Positions 1 through 5,549 of a stretch of 10,369 nucleotides of DNA are shown piece after piece. Below the pieces are notes generated by a model. The model was not told the DNA's origin. It saw only the letters and a program-made list of their open reading frames with translations, and made no database searches. The stretch is taken from NCBI GenBank assembly GCA_937925595.1, contig CALALQ010000100.1, positions 1 through 10,369 on the forward strand, in the 5' to 3' direction. The stretch is from an uncultured Demequina sp. GTDB lineage: Bacteria > Actinomycetota > Actinomycetes > Actinomycetales > Demequinaceae. The position numbers and the translations under genes were made by a program. The stretch's first letter is position 1. The number at the start of each line of letters is the position of its first letter.

Positions 1-5
1 GGCAA

Positions 6-30
6 ACGGAGCCCTTTCGGAGCCCTCCGT
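6..30. repeat. Short inverted repeat with an internal direct repeat
   Basis: The arms ACGGAG (6-11) and CTCCGT (25-30) are perfect inverted repeats. GGAGCCCT occurs twice in the same stretch (8-15 and 19-26). This could be the tail of a terminator for a gene to the left of the window, but there is no clear T-tract and the loop is long (13 nt). No coding region could be supported from 1 to 180. Confidence 0.3.
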
Positions 31-48
31 ACATACCGGTCAAAGACG

Positions 49-81
49 AAGCCCGGCAGATCAGCAGATCTACCGGGGCTT
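49..81. terminator. Probable bidirectional rho-independent terminator
   Basis: A long hairpin: left arm AAGCCCGGCAGATC (49-62), loop AGCA (63-66), right arm GATCTACCGGGGCTT (67-81). The arms pair throughout except for one bulged base and one mismatch. The plus-strand exit is TTTCT and the minus-strand exit is a short CGTCTTTG. It lies about 100 bases beyond the 3' end of the minus-strand tRNA-Pro and could terminate that transcript, a plus-strand gene outside the window, or both. The T-tract is weak on both sides, as is usual in high-GC actinobacteria. Confidence 0.6.
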
Positions 82-99
82 TCTCCCGTCGGGGTGATC

Positions 100-118
100 G
101 CGTTCGCTTCGCGAACGC
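100..118. repeat. Perfect 8-bp hairpin
   Basis: GCGTTCGC (100-107) and GCGAACGC (111-118) form a perfect stem around the loop TTC. It is the second of three hairpins between the left window edge and tRNA-Pro. No T-run follows on either strand, so a plain intrinsic terminator is less likely than an RNA-processing or palindromic repeat element. Confidence 0.6.
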
Positions 119-139
119 TCAGCCCTTCCCCGTGCGCTC

Positions 140-169
140 GGCCGCTGAAGCCCTGGGGGCTTCGCGGCC
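140..169. repeat. 13-bp hairpin immediately downstream of tRNA-Pro
   Basis: The left arm GGCCGCTGAAGCCC (140-153) pairs with GGGCTTCGCGGCC (157-169) around the loop TGG, with a single T bulge at 146. It starts 11 bases beyond the tRNA-Pro discriminator on the minus strand, so it could act in tRNA 3' processing or termination. There is no T-tract. Confidence 0.55.
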
Positions 170-180
170 TCGCTCACTCG

Positions 181-254
181 TCGGGGTGACAGGATTTGAA
201 CCTGCGACCCTCTGCTCCCAAAGCAGATGCGCTACCAAGCTGCGCTACACCCCG
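181..254 (-). tRNA. tRNA-Pro (anticodon TGG)
   Basis: Read on the minus strand this 74-base stretch folds as a complete cloverleaf. The acceptor stem is CGGGGTG/CACCCCG (254-248 with 188-182), the discriminator is A at 181, the D stem is GCGC/GCGC, the anticodon stem is TCTGC/GCAGA with loop TTTGGGA, and the T arm is GCAGG-TTCAAAT-CCTGT. The anticodon TGG lies at 218-220 (minus strand) and reads CCA and, through wobble, other proline codons. The CCA tail is not encoded, so it must be added by tRNA nucleotidyltransferase, as for many actinobacterial tRNAs. Confidence 0.96.
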
Positions 255-282
255 GTGGTGGCCCGCACCTAGCAGGCTCCGT

Positions 283-289
283 TACTCTA
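283..289. promoter_or_regulatory. Possible overlapping -10 elements of the two divergent tRNA genes
   Basis: The spacer between the two tRNA genes (255-312) contains TACTCT at 283-288 on the plus strand, a TAnnnT-type -10 suited to tRNA-Gly. The overlapping minus-strand hexamer TAGAGT (289-284) would suit tRNA-Pro. No good -35 is visible for either, so the assignment rests on the -10 pattern and on position only. Confidence 0.3.
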
Positions 290-312
290 GTACCCGCCGC
301 GCGAGCGGCAGT

Positions 313-386
313 GCGGGCGTAGCTCAATGGTAGAGCCTCAGTCTTCCAAACTGATTACGCGGGTTCGATTCCCGTCGCCCGCTCCA
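313..386 (+). tRNA. tRNA-Gly (anticodon TCC), CCA encoded
   Basis: A complete cloverleaf: acceptor stem GCGGGCG (313-319) with CGCCCGC (376-382), discriminator T at 383, and encoded CCA at 384-386. The D stem is GCTC/GAGC, the anticodon stem is TCAGT/ACTGA with loop CTTCCAA, and the T arm is GCGGG-TTCGATT-CCCGT. The anticodon TCC (345-347) decodes GGA/GGG glycine codons. It diverges from tRNA-Pro and is followed 44 bases later by an atypical ORF, a common place for integrated DNA, although no attachment-site duplication of this tRNA is visible in the window. Confidence 0.96.
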
Positions 387-418
387 CTGGATGACCGAAC
401 CATAGGATCCTGCGCGGG

Positions 419-424
419 TACTCT
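419..424 (+). promoter_or_regulatory. Candidate -10 box for a leaderless transcript
   Basis: TACTCT ends six bases before the ATG at 431 and there is no Shine-Dalgarno sequence between tRNA-Gly and that ATG. In actinobacteria a TAnnnT hexamer at this distance normally places transcription start on the initiator codon, so the downstream gene is probably translated from a leaderless mRNA. No convincing -35 was seen. Confidence 0.45.
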
Positions 425-430
425 GCTCGC

Positions 431-1075
431 ATGAGCGGGTCGAGCGGCCAAGATCACACCAGGCAACTAGCCCTTGATGCTCTCGCGGGCGCCGCGAGCA
501 TCATCCCGGGCGTCGGACCCGTCATGGGTGCGATGCTTCAAGGCGAGCTGACACGCACTGCGATACGCGACGTTCACGCACGTCTCGACGAGCTTGCGGC
601 TCGCATGAATGTGGAGAACCATGCCCGCGACCAACTCCTTGGCTCGGAAGCTGGGCGCGCGATGTTCGTGCGAGCCGTGCGTGAGTACGGCGCGACGCCT
701 GAATCGGAGCGACGAAAGCTTCTTGCCGACGCCCTGTTGCACGGTGCCGCCCGGGCTCCTGACCACCCCGAGTCAGATCGCTTCATGCGGATGGTCATGC
801 GTCTCGAAGTCGTGCACGTTCGTATACTCGCCGAGTTCTCTCCGGCGAGGCTCGTCGGTACCCCGCACGAGGGTAAGGCCCCCTGGGCGGGTCGACCCGA
901 AGAACTCAGCGTGCTTGTTGCGGAGGGGCTCCTAGAAGCGAAGACCGACTTCCGCGGAACGGTCAGTGGAGGCGGAGTCACCAGGATTGGACCGACGGAC
1001 CTCCCAACGCGACACGCACTCACACCGTTGGGCGACAGGTTCCTCGACTTCCTGACGGACGATCCAGACGATTAA
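431..1075 (+). CDS. Hypothetical 214-aa protein with hydrophobic Gly/Ala-rich N-terminus and possible winged-helix tail
   Basis: I do not recognise this protein family. Residues about 13-37 form a Gly/Ala-rich hydrophobic stretch (LALDALAG, IIPGVGPVMGAML) that could enter or lie on a membrane. Residues about 39-137 are predicted mostly helical and charged. The end (about 157-208) has an LVAEGLL helix, a glycine-rich turn and LTPLGDRFLDFL, a pattern typical of winged-helix domains. The ATG has no Shine-Dalgarno sequence but sits six bases after a TACTCT -10 box, which favours leaderless translation. The gene uses codons that are rare in its neighbours (CTA, ATA, AGG) and lies directly after tRNA-Gly, so horizontal acquisition is possible. 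A hydrophobic helix plus helical body is also seen in some phage-defence effectors, but nothing here proves such a role. Confidence 0.7.
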   Translation: MSGSSGQDHTRQLALDALAGAASIIPGVGPVMGAMLQGELTRTAIRDVHARLDELAARMNVENHARDQLLGSEAGRAMFVRAVREYGATPESERRKLLADALLHGAARAPDHPESDRFMRMVMRLEVVHVRILAEFSPARLVGTPHEGKAPWAGRPEELSVLVAEGLLEAKTDFRGTVSGGGVTRIGPTDLPTRHALTPLGDRFLDFLTDDPDD

Positions 1076-1156
1076 CACCCCGGCGGAACATCTGCGAAAG
1101 ACACTTTGCCGCTCGCCGAGACGAATGCAGCAAATACACGACATCCGAGGAGCCCC

Positions 1157-1780
1157 ATGCGCCACACACCGCGCTACATCGTCGAGGACGTGAATGAGGT
1201 CAAGCGCCTCATCCGCCGCAACGCGTGGGCCACCTTCGTCTCCCCCGCCTCCACGGGCCTTGTCGCAAGTCACTACCCCGTCATCCTCGACGGGGCCGCA
1301 GAGGACCTCACGATCATCAGCCACTTCGGCCGCCCCGATGAGGTCTCGCACGAGCTCGGTCAGCACGAGATCCTCGTCATCATCCAAGGCCCTCACGACT
1401 ACGTTTCGCCCAGCTGGTACGCGCAGGGCGATGTCATCCCCACCTGGAACCACGTCACCGCGCACCTCTACGGCACTCCGGAGCTCCTCAGCGATGAGGA
1501 GAACTACCGGATGCTCGAACTGCTCACCGACCACTTCGAACAGCACTTCCCCGGTGGCCGCAGCCTCAGCGAAGACCCAGTGGGCACGCGCCGCATCGCC
1601 AAGGGCACCGTTGGCCTGCGCATGCGCGTCACCCGCTTCGACGCCCGCGCCAAGCTCTCACAGAACAAGCCTGCCGAGGTCAGGGAAACGATCATCGCCA
1701 ACTATGAGCAGGCCAACCCTGCCCTGGCTCAAGAGATGAGGCGGCCCGACGCTACAGCCGGGAACGAGCGTCGGCCATAG
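1157..1780 (+). CDS. PaiB-family FMN-binding protein (putative negative transcriptional regulator)
   Basis: A 207-aa member of the PaiB family, with a split-barrel flavin-binding fold. Family members bind FMN; Bacillus subtilis PaiB was described as a negative regulator of sporulation and degradative enzymes, but the biochemical role of most homologues is unsettled. Diagnostic motifs are GPHDYVSPSWY (78-88), PTWNHVTAHLYG (95-106) and KLSQNKP (166-172). The usual HxARANP-type motif is replaced by SHFGRPDEVS (55-64), suggesting a divergent subgroup. The start is the ATG at 1157, with GAGGAG (1147-1152) upstream; a longer reading from the TTG at 1106 adds a non-conserved tail. The last 29 bases overlap the 3' end of the convergent kinase/phospho-lyase gene. 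No PaiA acetyltransferase is adjacent. Confidence 0.9.
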   Translation: MRHTPRYIVEDVNEVKRLIRRNAWATFVSPASTGLVASHYPVILDGAAEDLTIISHFGRPDEVSHELGQHEILVIIQGPHDYVSPSWYAQGDVIPTWNHVTAHLYGTPELLSDEENYRMLELLTDHFEQHFPGGRSLSEDPVGTRRIAKGTVGLRMRVTRFDARAKLSQNKPAEVRETIIANYEQANPALAQEMRRPDATAGNERRP

Positions 1781-4532
1781 TCAGCACGTGGTCCAGTGCG
1801 CCTAGGAAACGCTCGACGGCCTCCTCGTCGATCGTGAGCGGCGGCTTGATCTTCAGCACGTTCTTGTGGTCGCCGGTGGGCTGCACGATCACGCCCTCGT
1901 CGAGCAGCGCGTCGCAAATCTCGCGAGCGAACTCGGGGTCGGGTTCTGACGGACCGTAACGGACGATCTCCACGCCCAGGTACAGGCCCATGCCGTGCAC
2001 CGCACCCAGCGCGGGCCAGCGCTCCGCGAGCGCTCGCAGGCCGTCGGCGAGCAGGGTGCCCACAGCGTCGGCCCGCTCCTGCAGGTGGTCCTCCTCGAGA
2101 ATCCGCAGCACCGCGGTGCCCACGGCGCAGCTCACGGGCGAGCCGCCCGCAGACGAGAAGAACGACCCGTCCGCAGCGAACGCCTCGGCAATCTCGCGCG
2201 TCGTGATCACCGCGCCCAGCGGGTGACCATTGCCCATCGCCTTCGCCACCGCGATGACGTCCGGCACCACTCCCTGCTGTTCGAAGCCCCAGAAGTGCCT
2301 GCCAAGCCGGCCATAGCTGACCTGCACCTCGTCGCTCACACACAGGCCACCTGCCGCTCGCACAGCGGCGTAGACGCGCTCAAGGTAGCCGTCCGGCAGC
2401 AGGATGCCGCCGCCGTTGCCGAAGATCGGCTCGCAGATGAGCCCAGCGAGCGACACCCCGTCCGCCGCCAGCTCCTCGATGCGCGACACCGCCTCGTCCG
2501 CGTACCTCCACGCGTCCTCACCGGTGTACTTGCCGCGATACGTATTGGGCGAATCCAGCAGGTGCACCCAGGACGGCCGCGTCTCGAGCGCTCGCGGGTT
2601 GTCGCCAATCGACGTGGAGATCGCATCCGCGCCCACGGTCCAGCCGTGATACGCCTCGGTCAGCGCGAGCACGTCCTCACGCGCCGTCGCGGTGCGAATC
2701 AGGCGCATCGCAAGGTCCACCGCCTCGGAGCCGGAGTTGACGAGCAGCACCTGGTCAAGGCCCTCTGGCGTGCGCGCCGTCAGCTCTTCGCACAGCTCGA
2801 CGAGTGCCGAGTAGTGGAATCGCGAGTTCGTGTTGAGGCGTCGCAGCTGCGCGTCCGCTGCGTCGGCGAGGCGAGGCTCTCCGTGCCCAAGGATTGCGAC
2901 GTTGTTGACCATGTCGAGATAGCCGCGGCCGTTGACGTCGATGAGATGGTGCCGCCAGCCGCGCTCGATCTGCGGCGGATGCGCGTAGTAGTGCTCCTGC
3001 ACGGGTGCGAACGTCGTGACCCTCGCCTTAACCAGGGCTTCCGCATCACGGCCCGACGCTGGGGAGGGCTTGCGACCGAGCAGCGCCGAAGGGTCGGGAC
3101 AGATGCGTCCCCACTGCTCCTCGAGTCCGGGGCGCACATAGCGCGGCGCCTTGGGTGCGGAGGCGCTGAGCTGCAGCCACACGGGCCCCTTCGCGACGCC
3201 GATCTGCACTCCCGCGCCCACGGTCTCTCCGGACTCGACGCTTGCCTCGATGCCGCCAACATGCACCCAGCCGCCCTCGACCAGGGCCGCCACCATGTTG
3301 CCGCGCGCGGTGGTGCGCACCAGGATGTCGGCGGGAGCGAAGATCGGTGTGCCGGGAGCGACGTTTGCTTGGATGCCGAGCGGAACCGTGCGCGGAAGCT
3401 CGGCGGTCGCCGCGGCCGGCGTGAGGATCGGCTGGCCATACCTCGTGACCGTGCCCAGCGGCGCCGGCGGGAGCTCGTTGACCCACGCTCCCCCGTCGTG
3501 CACCGGGGAGGTCACCGACAGGTCCCACTCTGGAGCGTCACCAAGGCCCTCGATCATGGGCATGAGCCGTGCCTGCGGCTTGGGCAGCATGCCGATCGCG
3601 TCGAGGATCAGCAGCTCCACCTGGTCGTAGTCGACAGCGAGCGCATGAGCGAGCACCAGCCGCTCGAACGGCCTGCGGGCGAGCGCGTAGCCGTTGTCTG
3701 GATCGCCTGCGAGCACGCGATTGGCGCCGGCCTCGAGCACGAGCGCGCGGCGCACCACGAGCGGCCAGATGGCCTTCGCCTCGTCAAGCGACAGGGGCCG
3801 GCGAGCGTGGAACGCGGCGACGGCAGCGAGCACCTCGCCGATGAACGAGCCGTCATGCTGCAGCAAAGACGTGATGCTCACCGCGAGCTCAGCCACCGCC
3901 CAGCCGGGCGACAGGTCGCCGAAGTCGATGACGCCGCCAAAGTCGCCATGGGAGCCGAGCACCACGTTGTCCTCTGTGAGGTCACCGTGAATCACCTGCA
4001 CCGGCAGGTTGAGCCTCGCGGTGCGGTTAAGGCTCGCCTTGAGGGGTGCCTGCAGCGCTTCGTCATCGCCGATGACGCGTGCCGCCTCACGCAAGTCCCA
4101 GTCGCCTCCTCCCACGAGCGCGGGATGGGAGAACGTCGCGAGCTTCGCGACCATCTCGCCGGCCACGGCACCCAGCGCGGCACCAATGCCCGGCATGATC
4201 TTGCGGGAGCCGACGCTCATCTCGCCTTCGACGAACGACAGCACCCTCACGTAAGGGTGGCTTCCCCCGACCTCGATCACGGACGAGCCGTCGATCGCGA
4301 CGCGTGGGCGGGGCACATCGAACGTGGTGACGGCTGCGGTGAGGAACTCCAGCGCAGCCGATTGTGCCTCGAGTTCGGCACGCGGCGTCGCCGACGCCTT
4401 GAGCACCCACTTGGAGCCGTCTTTAGCGATGACCAAGAAGTTGAGGTCTTCGTTTCCGCCCATCTGGCGGAACTCAGCGACCTTCAGACCAAACTCCAGC
4501 TCGGCTATCTCCCGAGCCCTTTCCAACTGCAC
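1752..4532 (-). CDS. Fusion: APH-fold kinase + degenerate M23-like domain + class III PLP phospho-lyase/aminotransferase
   Basis: A 926-aa cytosolic fusion. Residues about 1-320 are an APH/homoserine-kinase-like kinase, with K45 in WVLKAS, the catalytic HGDLTEDN (H182, D184, N189) and the metal-binding IDFGD (D203). Residues about 345-487 resemble the M23/lipoyl-like beta domain found in relatives, ending CPDPSALLG, but lack metal ligands. Residues about 500-926 are a class III PLP enzyme: NSGSE (599-603), AYHGW (627-631), SDEVQ with D734, PLP lysine K764 in AKAMGNGHPLGAV, and NVLKIKPP (891-898). The last motif is typical of the AGXT2L phospho-lyases (ethanolamine-phosphate or phosphohydroxylysine). 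The likely chemistry is phosphorylation of an amino alcohol or hydroxy-amino acid, then elimination of phosphate and ammonia to an aldehyde; the substrate is unknown. The GTG start lies one base after the upstream gene's TGA, implying translational coupling. Confidence 0.9.
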   Translation of the reverse strand: MQLERAREIAELEFGLKVAEFRQMGGNEDLNFLVIAKDGSKWVLKASATPRAELEAQSAALEFLTAAVTTFDVPRPRVAIDGSSVIEVGGSHPYVRVLSFVEGEMSVGSRKIMPGIGAALGAVAGEMVAKLATFSHPALVGGGDWDLREAARVIGDDEALQAPLKASLNRTARLNLPVQVIHGDLTEDNVVLGSHGDFGGVIDFGDLSPGWAVAELAVSITSLLQHDGSFIGEVLAAVAAFHARRPLSLDEAKAIWPLVVRRALVLEAGANRVLAGDPDNGYALARRPFERLVLAHALAVDYDQVELLILDAIGMLPKPQARLMPMIEGLGDAPEWDLSVTSPVHDGGAWVNELPPAPLGTVTRYGQPILTPAAATAELPRTVPLGIQANVAPGTPIFAPADILVRTTARGNMVAALVEGGWVHVGGIEASVESGETVGAGVQIGVAKGPVWLQLSASAPKAPRYVRPGLEEQWGRICPDPSALLGRKPSPASGRDAEALVKARVTTFAPVQEHYYAHPPQIERGWRHHLIDVNGRGYLDMVNNVAILGHGEPRLADAADAQLRRLNTNSRFHYSALVELCEELTARTPEGLDQVLLVNSGSEAVDLAMRLIRTATAREDVLALTEAYHGWTVGADAISTSIGDNPRALETRPSWVHLLDSPNTYRGKYTGEDAWRYADEAVSRIEELAADGVSLAGLICEPIFGNGGGILLPDGYLERVYAAVRAAGGLCVSDEVQVSYGRLGRHFWGFEQQGVVPDVIAVAKAMGNGHPLGAVITTREIAEAFAADGSFFSSAGGSPVSCAVGTAVLRILEEDHLQERADAVGTLLADGLRALAERWPALGAVHGMGLYLGVEIVRYGPSEPDPEFAREICDALLDEGVIVQPTGDHKNVLKIKPPLTIDEEAVERFLGALDHVLTMADARSRL

Positions 4533-4533
4533 G

Positions 4534-4950
4534 TCAGAACAGTCCCAGCACTAGGCCCGCGAGCGCAAGCGCCACGGTGTCGTGAATCCCATCAAGAGCA
4601 GTGACTTTGGCAGAGCGAGCGGCGAACCCGTTATGAATCGCGTGAGCGCCCGCTCGGTAGACGAGGCCGAGGATCGCGCCCAACACCAGGCCCCCGGCCC
4701 ACGACGTCACCTCGAGCTGCACCATAAGCAGGGCGAGAACGATCACTCCGAGCGCATTCGCGACGATCGTGCCGCCGAACGCGATGGCGGTACTCGTGTC
4801 ATTGAGACCCTCATCGGAGATCTTCGCGGCACGCTTCCAGACGTTCCACACCCCAGCTGGCGAGTAGTACCACCAGCCAAACGCGAAGGAGACGACGAAC
4901 GCGATCACCACCGCGAGCCAGTTCACCCCCGCGAACGACAGCCACTCCAT
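4534..4950 (-). CDS. DUF1761-type integral membrane protein (second copy)
   Basis: A 138-aa protein with about four hydrophobic segments (about 9-28, 57-80, 84-101 and 121-138). The N-terminal pattern VNWLAVVIAFVVSFAFGWWY followed by YSP matches my recollection of DUF1761, a family of small membrane proteins of unknown function. The ATG at 4950 is preceded by a strong AGGAGG (4960-4955), six bases away. Its TGA (4536-4534) is one base from the GTG of the fusion enzyme, and it lies 33 bases after the end of a paralogue of identical length. The operon suggests a membrane role linked to the phospho-lyase substrate, for example uptake, but that is inference. It ends DGIHDTVALALAGLVLGLF, similar to the end of its neighbour. 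Confidence 0.85.
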   Translation of the reverse strand: MEWLSFAGVNWLAVVIAFVVSFAFGWWYYSPAGVWNVWKRAAKISDEGLNDTSTAIAFGGTIVANALGVIVLALLMVQLEVTSWAGGLVLGAILGLVYRAGAHAIHNGFAARSAKVTALDGIHDTVALALAGLVLGLF

Positions 4951-4983
4951 TGCGCCTCCTGCGCCGCCCCCTCGAATCCGACG

Positions 4984-5400
4984 CTACAGGAACGCTCCTG
5001 CGACGGCACCTATGACCGCGAGCGCCAGCACGTCATGCGCGCCATCGATGACGCCCACGCCGATCGGCCTGCCCTCTTGCGAGCGATGCAGCACCTCCCA
5101 AGTGAGTCGCAGCACCACACCAAGGAAGGCGCCAAAGGCGAGTCCACCGCCCATCGACACGATCAGCAACTCGGCCTGAACCACCATGAAGACCACGGCC
5201 GTCAGGGCAAAGGTGATGACAGCAACTGCGACCCGCTGGGCGGTGACTCCCACGAGTCCGCGGCCCTCAACGTCAGCGAGCCGAGCCCACGCCCAGCCCA
5301 GCGCCCTGGGGTGGTACCAGAGGTACGAGATCGTGAATGCAGCGAGAGTCGCCACAGCCACGCCAACCCAGTCGACGTTGGCGAGCGAGAACCAGCCCAT
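4984..5400 (-). CDS. DUF1761-type integral membrane protein (first copy)
   Basis: First gene of the minus-strand operon, also 138 aa and with about four membrane segments. It shares with the next gene the opening pattern M-x-W-x-S-x-A-x-V-x-W, a WYxP motif after the first helix (YLWYHP), a short soluble loop containing a Gly-Leu pair, and a DGxHDxxALAxxG ending. The two are most likely products of an old tandem duplication, now well diverged. The ATG at 5400 has the purine-rich AGGAGAGG (5410-5403) two bases upstream, so the effective Shine-Dalgarno core is AGGAG. A perfect small hairpin (5416-5430) sits just upstream in the leader. Function is unknown; the family assignment comes from the overall pattern and not from a catalytic motif. 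Confidence 0.82.
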   Translation of the reverse strand: MGWFSLANVDWVGVAVATLAAFTISYLWYHPRALGWAWARLADVEGRGLVGVTAQRVAVAVITFALTAVVFMVVQAELLIVSMGGGLAFGAFLGVVLRLTWEVLHRSQEGRPIGVGVIDGAHDVLALAVIGAVAGAFL

Positions 5401-5415
5401 GACCTCTCCTCACAC

Positions 5416-5430
5416 CGCACCCAAGGTGCG
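5416..5430 (-). promoter_or_regulatory. Small perfect hairpin in the leader of the DUF1761 operon
   Basis: CGCACC (5416-5421) and GGTGCG (5425-5430) are perfect inverted repeats around CAA. The element sits five bases upstream of the Shine-Dalgarno sequence of the first DUF1761 gene and could be an operator half-site pair or an mRNA structure affecting translation. It may also be chance in GC-rich DNA. Confidence 0.3.
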
Positions 5431-5490
5431 TCGATCCCCATGGTGCCCCAGCGTCGGGCGGGCCCTGACGTGACTCGCCGCGAGGATGAG

Positions 5491-5496
5491 GGTCAA
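5491..5496 (-). promoter_or_regulatory. Possible -35 element for the minus-strand operon
   Basis: Read on the minus strand this is TTGACC, close to the TTGACA consensus. The hexamer 17 bases downstream (TCACGT, 5473-5468) is a poor -10, so the promoter assignment is weak. The 149-base region 5401-5549 is the only divergent promoter region for both the DUF1761/fusion operon and the ABC operon. Confidence 0.25.
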
Positions 5497-5500
5497 ACCA

Positions 5501-5511
5501 GGGGATTCCCC
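5501..5511. promoter_or_regulatory. 11-bp palindrome between divergent operons (possible operator)
   Basis: GGGGATTCCCC is a perfect inverted repeat with one central base. It lies 25 bases upstream of the putative ABC-operon -10 box and just upstream of where its -35 should fall, and five bases from the putative minus-strand -35. Either operon could be controlled from it. Its role is inferred from position only. Confidence 0.3.
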
Positions 5512-5536
5512 CATGTCGCGACCAACCGCCGCCAAC

Positions 5537-5542
5537 TAGGGT
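5537..5542 (+). promoter_or_regulatory. Candidate -10 box for leaderless ABC operon transcript
   Basis: TAGGGT fits the actinobacterial TAnnnT pattern and ends seven bases before the GTG at 5550. No Shine-Dalgarno sequence precedes that GTG, so transcription probably starts at or next to the initiator codon. No -35 consensus was found in the 5514-5519 region. Confidence 0.45.
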
Positions 5543-5549
5543 CGAAGCC

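Larger units (their letters stand above)
87..189. repeat. 11-bp direct repeat of the tRNA-Pro 3' end
   Basis: CGTCGGGGTGA occurs at 87-97 and again at 179-189, where it covers the last nine bases of tRNA-Pro plus two flanking bases. The 81 bases between the copies consist largely of the two hairpins at 100-118 and 140-169. A short copy of a tRNA 3' end is what a small inserted palindromic element or a decayed attachment site would leave, but 11 bp is short and no integrase is present. Confidence 0.45.

Noticed and set aside
1106..1156. Upstream extension of paiB from a TTG
   Set aside because: The added 17 residues are not part of the family pattern, and the internal ATG at 1157 has a GAGGAG ribosome-binding site.
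1995..4604. Long open frame of 869 codons on the plus strand, antisense to the kinase/phospho-lyase fusion
   Set aside because: It mirrors the minus-strand gene almost completely, is rich in Arg/His with no recognisable motif, and such antisense frames are expected in high-GC coding DNA. The minus strand has clear catalytic motifs.
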